DNA from: Pseudohongiella sp.
Lineage (GTDB): Bacteria; Pseudomonadota; Gammaproteobacteria; Pseudomonadales; Pseudohongiellaceae
Reading direction: 5' to 3'
Length of the DNA: 64,000 nt
Assembly: GCF_011050365.1 (NCBI RefSeq)
Contig: NZ_DRFV01000002.1
Span: forward strand, 62,001 to 126,000
Both the position numbers and the translations under genes were made by a program. Under the pieces are notes generated by a model, which saw only the letters and a list, made by a program, of their open reading frames with translations, made no database searches and had not been told where the DNA came from. Below, piece after piece: positions 62,006-64,000 of the stretch (the stretch's first letter is position 1; each line of letters opens with the position of its first letter).

Positions 62006-63202
62006 ATGACAACACCAACTCCAAAGCATCGAGAATTTGACGTCGTGGTCATCGGGGCCGGCGCTGCCGGGCTGATGTGCGCGGCGGTCGCGGGCGCGCG
62101 CGGTAGACGAGTGCTGGTGCTGGACAGTGCCAACAAAGTCGGCAAGAAGATCCTGATGTCAGGGGGCGGACGCTGCAACTTCACCAATATGCACTCGACG
62201 CCGGACAATTTTATCTGCGCCAACCCGCATTTTGCCAAATCAGCCCTCAGCCGCTATACCCCGTGGGACTTTATTGCGCTGGTGGAAAAGCATGGCGTGC
62301 CCTACCACGAAAAGAAGCTGGGGCAGTTGTTTTGTGATCGGTCATCCAAGGACATCGTCCGCTTGTTACTGGACGAGTGCGAAGCGGTGGGGGTGCACGT
62401 GCTCACGCAATCGCCGGCACACGATATCCAGTTAGGGCGTCCGCATCGCCTGCAGACACCAACGTTCTCGGTCAGCTGCGAATCACTGGTGATTGCCAGC
62501 GGCGGTTATTCGATTCCCACCCTGGGGTCGACCGGTTTTGGTTTTGATTTTGCCCGCTCGCTCGATATTCCGGTGCTGCCCACACGAGCCGGCCTGGTAC
62601 CGGTTACGTTAGAGCCACGGCAGCTCACGAACTTCAGGGACCTCTCAGGGGTGTCCGTGGACACCGTCACCACCGCCGGAGGAGCAGCATTTCGCGAGAA
62701 CATCCTGTTCACTCACAAAGGGCTGAGCGGCCCTGCCATTTTACAGGCCTCATCCTACTGGCAGCCTGGCGAGGCACTGGATATTGACCTGTTTCCGGAC
62801 CTGGACCTGGCGGATCACATCCACACCATGCAGCGACAACGGCCCAGGCTGGAGCTGAAAAACCTGCTCGGCGAGCAACTCACCAAACGGGTGGCCCAGC
62901 GCTGGTGTGATCTGTGGCTGGAGAACAAACCATTGGAGCAACTCAGTGAGGACGACATACAGCGCGTGCAGTCAGCGTGTAAATCCTGGAAAATCTGGCC
63001 CGCAGGCACCGAGGGATACCGAACAGCGGAAGTGACCTTGGGTGGCGTGGACACCAATGCGCTGTCCTCAAAAACCATGGAAGCACGCAACCATCCCGGA
63101 CTGTACTTCATTGGCGAGGTGGTTGATGTGACCGGGCATCTGGGCGGCCACAATTTCCAATGGGCCTGGGCGTCGGGCCACGCTGCCGGAGAGTATGCCT
63201 GA
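62006..63202 (+). CDS. YhiN/HI0933-family FAD-dependent oxidoreductase
   Basis: A 398-residue flavoprotein. ATG at 62006 is chosen; the longer frame has no ribosome site. VVIGAGAAGLMCAAVAGARG binds FAD, LMSGGGRCNFTN and TNFRDLSGVSVD are the family signatures, FTHKGLSGPAILQASSYW follows, and VVDVTGHLGGHNFQWAWASG closes the FAD site. Function in the cell is unknown. A TAGAAT box lies just upstream (61992-61997). It is divergent from the secreted FAH gene. Confidence 0.93.
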   Translation: MTTPTPKHREFDVVVIGAGAAGLMCAAVAGARGRRVLVLDSANKVGKKILMSGGGRCNFTNMHSTPDNFICANPHFAKSALSRYTPWDFIALVEKHGVPYHEKKLGQLFCDRSSKDIVRLLLDECEAVGVHVLTQSPAHDIQLGRPHRLQTPTFSVSCESLVIASGGYSIPTLGSTGFGFDFARSLDIPVLPTRAGLVPVTLEPRQLTNFRDLSGVSVDTVTTAGGAAFRENILFTHKGLSGPAILQASSYWQPGEALDIDLFPDLDLADHIHTMQRQRPRLELKNLLGEQLTKRVAQRWCDLWLENKPLEQLSEDDIQRVQSACKSWKIWPAGTEGYRTAEVTLGGVDTNALSSKTMEARNHPGLYFIGEVVDVTGHLGGHNFQWAWASGHAAGEYA

Positions 63203-63267
63203 TGGCAGACGTGACCTCTCCCCTGAACATCTGTTACTGAATAAGAGCTGACAAGAGAAGCATAACC

Positions 63268-63846
63268 ATGAGCGAAAACACTGAGACAAAATACGCCGAT
63301 ATCGAAACCCAGATGCGCACATGGATTGCCCGCTTTGTGGTGGGCCTCAACCTTTGTCCATTTGCCCGCCAGCCGGTCGAAAGCGGTCGGGTAAAAATCG
63401 TGGTTAGTGATGCGCGTAATAGTGAGGCGTTACTGGAAGAGTTACAGAGTCAGTTATCGTGGCTTGATGCAGAGCCTCCCGCAGCGACGGAAACCACGTT
63501 GATCGTGATCCCGGAGATGCTCGGTGATTTTCTTGATTACAATGATTTCCTGGACCTGGCCGACGCCCTGCTGGAAGAATTCGGCTGGACCGGACAGTTT
63601 CAGTTCGCCAGCTTCCACCCCGACTATCAATTCGCCGGCACCCTGCCCGGCGACGCAGAAAACTATACCAACCGCGCACCCTGGCCAACCCTGCAGCTGC
63701 TACGTGAAAACAGCCTGGAAGCGGTGCTCGCCAACTACCCCGAACCGGAACAAATCCCCGAACAGAATATAGAGGCAATGGAGCAACTGGGGTCAGCCAA
63801 GCTGGCGGATTTGCTGCGGGAGTGCCGCGGGATGAAATCGAAATAA
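63268..63846 (+). CDS. DUF1415 family protein
   Basis: A 192-residue soluble protein with the diagnostic N-terminal block MRTWIARFVVGLNLCPFARQ and, later, FQFASFHPDYQFAGTLPGD and YTNRAPWPTLQLLRENS. Function is unknown. It lies 65 bp after the YhiN-type gene in the same direction, so it may be cotranscribed. Confidence 0.93.
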   Translation: MSENTETKYADIETQMRTWIARFVVGLNLCPFARQPVESGRVKIVVSDARNSEALLEELQSQLSWLDAEPPAATETTLIVIPEMLGDFLDYNDFLDLADALLEEFGWTGQFQFASFHPDYQFAGTLPGDAENYTNRAPWPTLQLLRENSLEAVLANYPEPEQIPEQNIEAMEQLGSAKLADLLRECRGMKSK

Positions 63847-63946
63847 GGTGATACGGGACTTCTCTTTAAACTAGTGGTGATCAGGTACAAAGCGGAGAAC
63901 ATTGTTTGTCCGAAACGGGCGAATTTGCCGGGGTCGCTGGAAAACG

Positions 63947-64000
63947 TTATTGACGCGAGCGCAGGAAAACCCACTCGGCGATGATCAGATTCGGCACCCA
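63947..64000 (-). CDS. 3' end of a gene running off the window (possible membrane protein)
   Basis: The minus-strand frame from the window edge reads WVPNLIIAEWVFLRSRQ and then stops (TAA at 63947-63949). The hydrophobic run with a basic end looks like the C-terminus of a membrane protein. Only 17 residues are visible, so no family can be named. The 100 bp between it and the DUF1415 gene shows nothing else. Confidence 0.35.
   Translation of the reverse strand, partial: WVPNLIIAEWVFLRSRQ

Overview
The window looks like chromosome of a free-living, probably marine gammaproteobacterium related to Pseudomonadales/Cellvibrionales. The sequence is moderately GC-rich and densely coding. It carries type IV pilus genes (pilT, a fimX-like gene, pilG/pilH-like receivers), a complete EF-P beta-lysylation set, glycine cleavage genes, parC, a PA0069-type radical SAM gene behind a LexA box, and DUF1415. 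Several gene orders recall Pseudomonas aeruginosa: pilG/pilH divergent from gshB-tonB-algH-ruvX, pilT divergent from yggS, and fimX close to parC. The lineage is an inference. I see no rRNA, tRNA, insertion sequence, prophage or CRISPR array.

Layout. 1-6.3 kb: surface polysaccharide genes (a large multidomain glycosyltransferase cut by the window edge, a translationally coupled PhyH-type dioxygenase, two GT2 rhamnosyltransferase-like genes). 6.3-10 kb: a membrane protein, then a three-gene unit at the usual pilG-pilH position, in which every expected phosphorylation residue appears to be lost. 10-13.1 kb: gshB, tonB-like, algH/yqgE, ruvX. 13.1-21.1 kb: FAH-family hydrolase, large zinc metalloprotease, a nested palindromic element, Lhr helicase. 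21.2-27.4 kb: lepB, gcvT-gcvH-gcvP, a bacterial voltage-gated sodium channel. 27.4-34.5 kb: pilT, then a 6 kb block inserted between pilT and yggS. It holds an Ala-rich secreted protein, a beta-barrel, a subtilase with heptad repeats, an ECF sigma factor, a membrane anti-sigma factor and a lipoprotein. 34.5-39.6 kb: yggS, an acyl carrier protein, a degenerate FAAL-like adenylation protein, a beta-lactamase-fold hydrolase and small genes. 39.6-44.3 kb: epmA, efp, epmB, fimX-like. 44.4-50.5 kb: parC, SOS-linked radical SAM gene, aromatic ammonia-lyase, xthA. 50.6-64 kb: DUF2207/LemA pair, HDOD protein, secreted hydrolases, DUF5916 outer-membrane protein, acyl-CoA ligase, a secreted FAH-family protein, a YhiN-type flavoprotein, DUF1415, and the 3' end of one more gene.

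The strongest new candidate is the 28.5-34.4 kb block. The Ala-rich gene and the subtilase gene, about 4 kb apart on opposite strands, share the element GGAAT-N17-CGTTAAAG, each exactly 32 nt before the start codon. The sigma gene has GGAAT-N16-CGTC. This fits a self-contained ECF regulon of envelope and secreted proteins. The second candidate is the pilG/pilH-position unit at 6961-9990, which looks like a chemosensory phosphorelay turned into phosphorylation-independent proteins. A third theme is an excess of short tandem repeats (10-21 bp units) at gene starts and stops.
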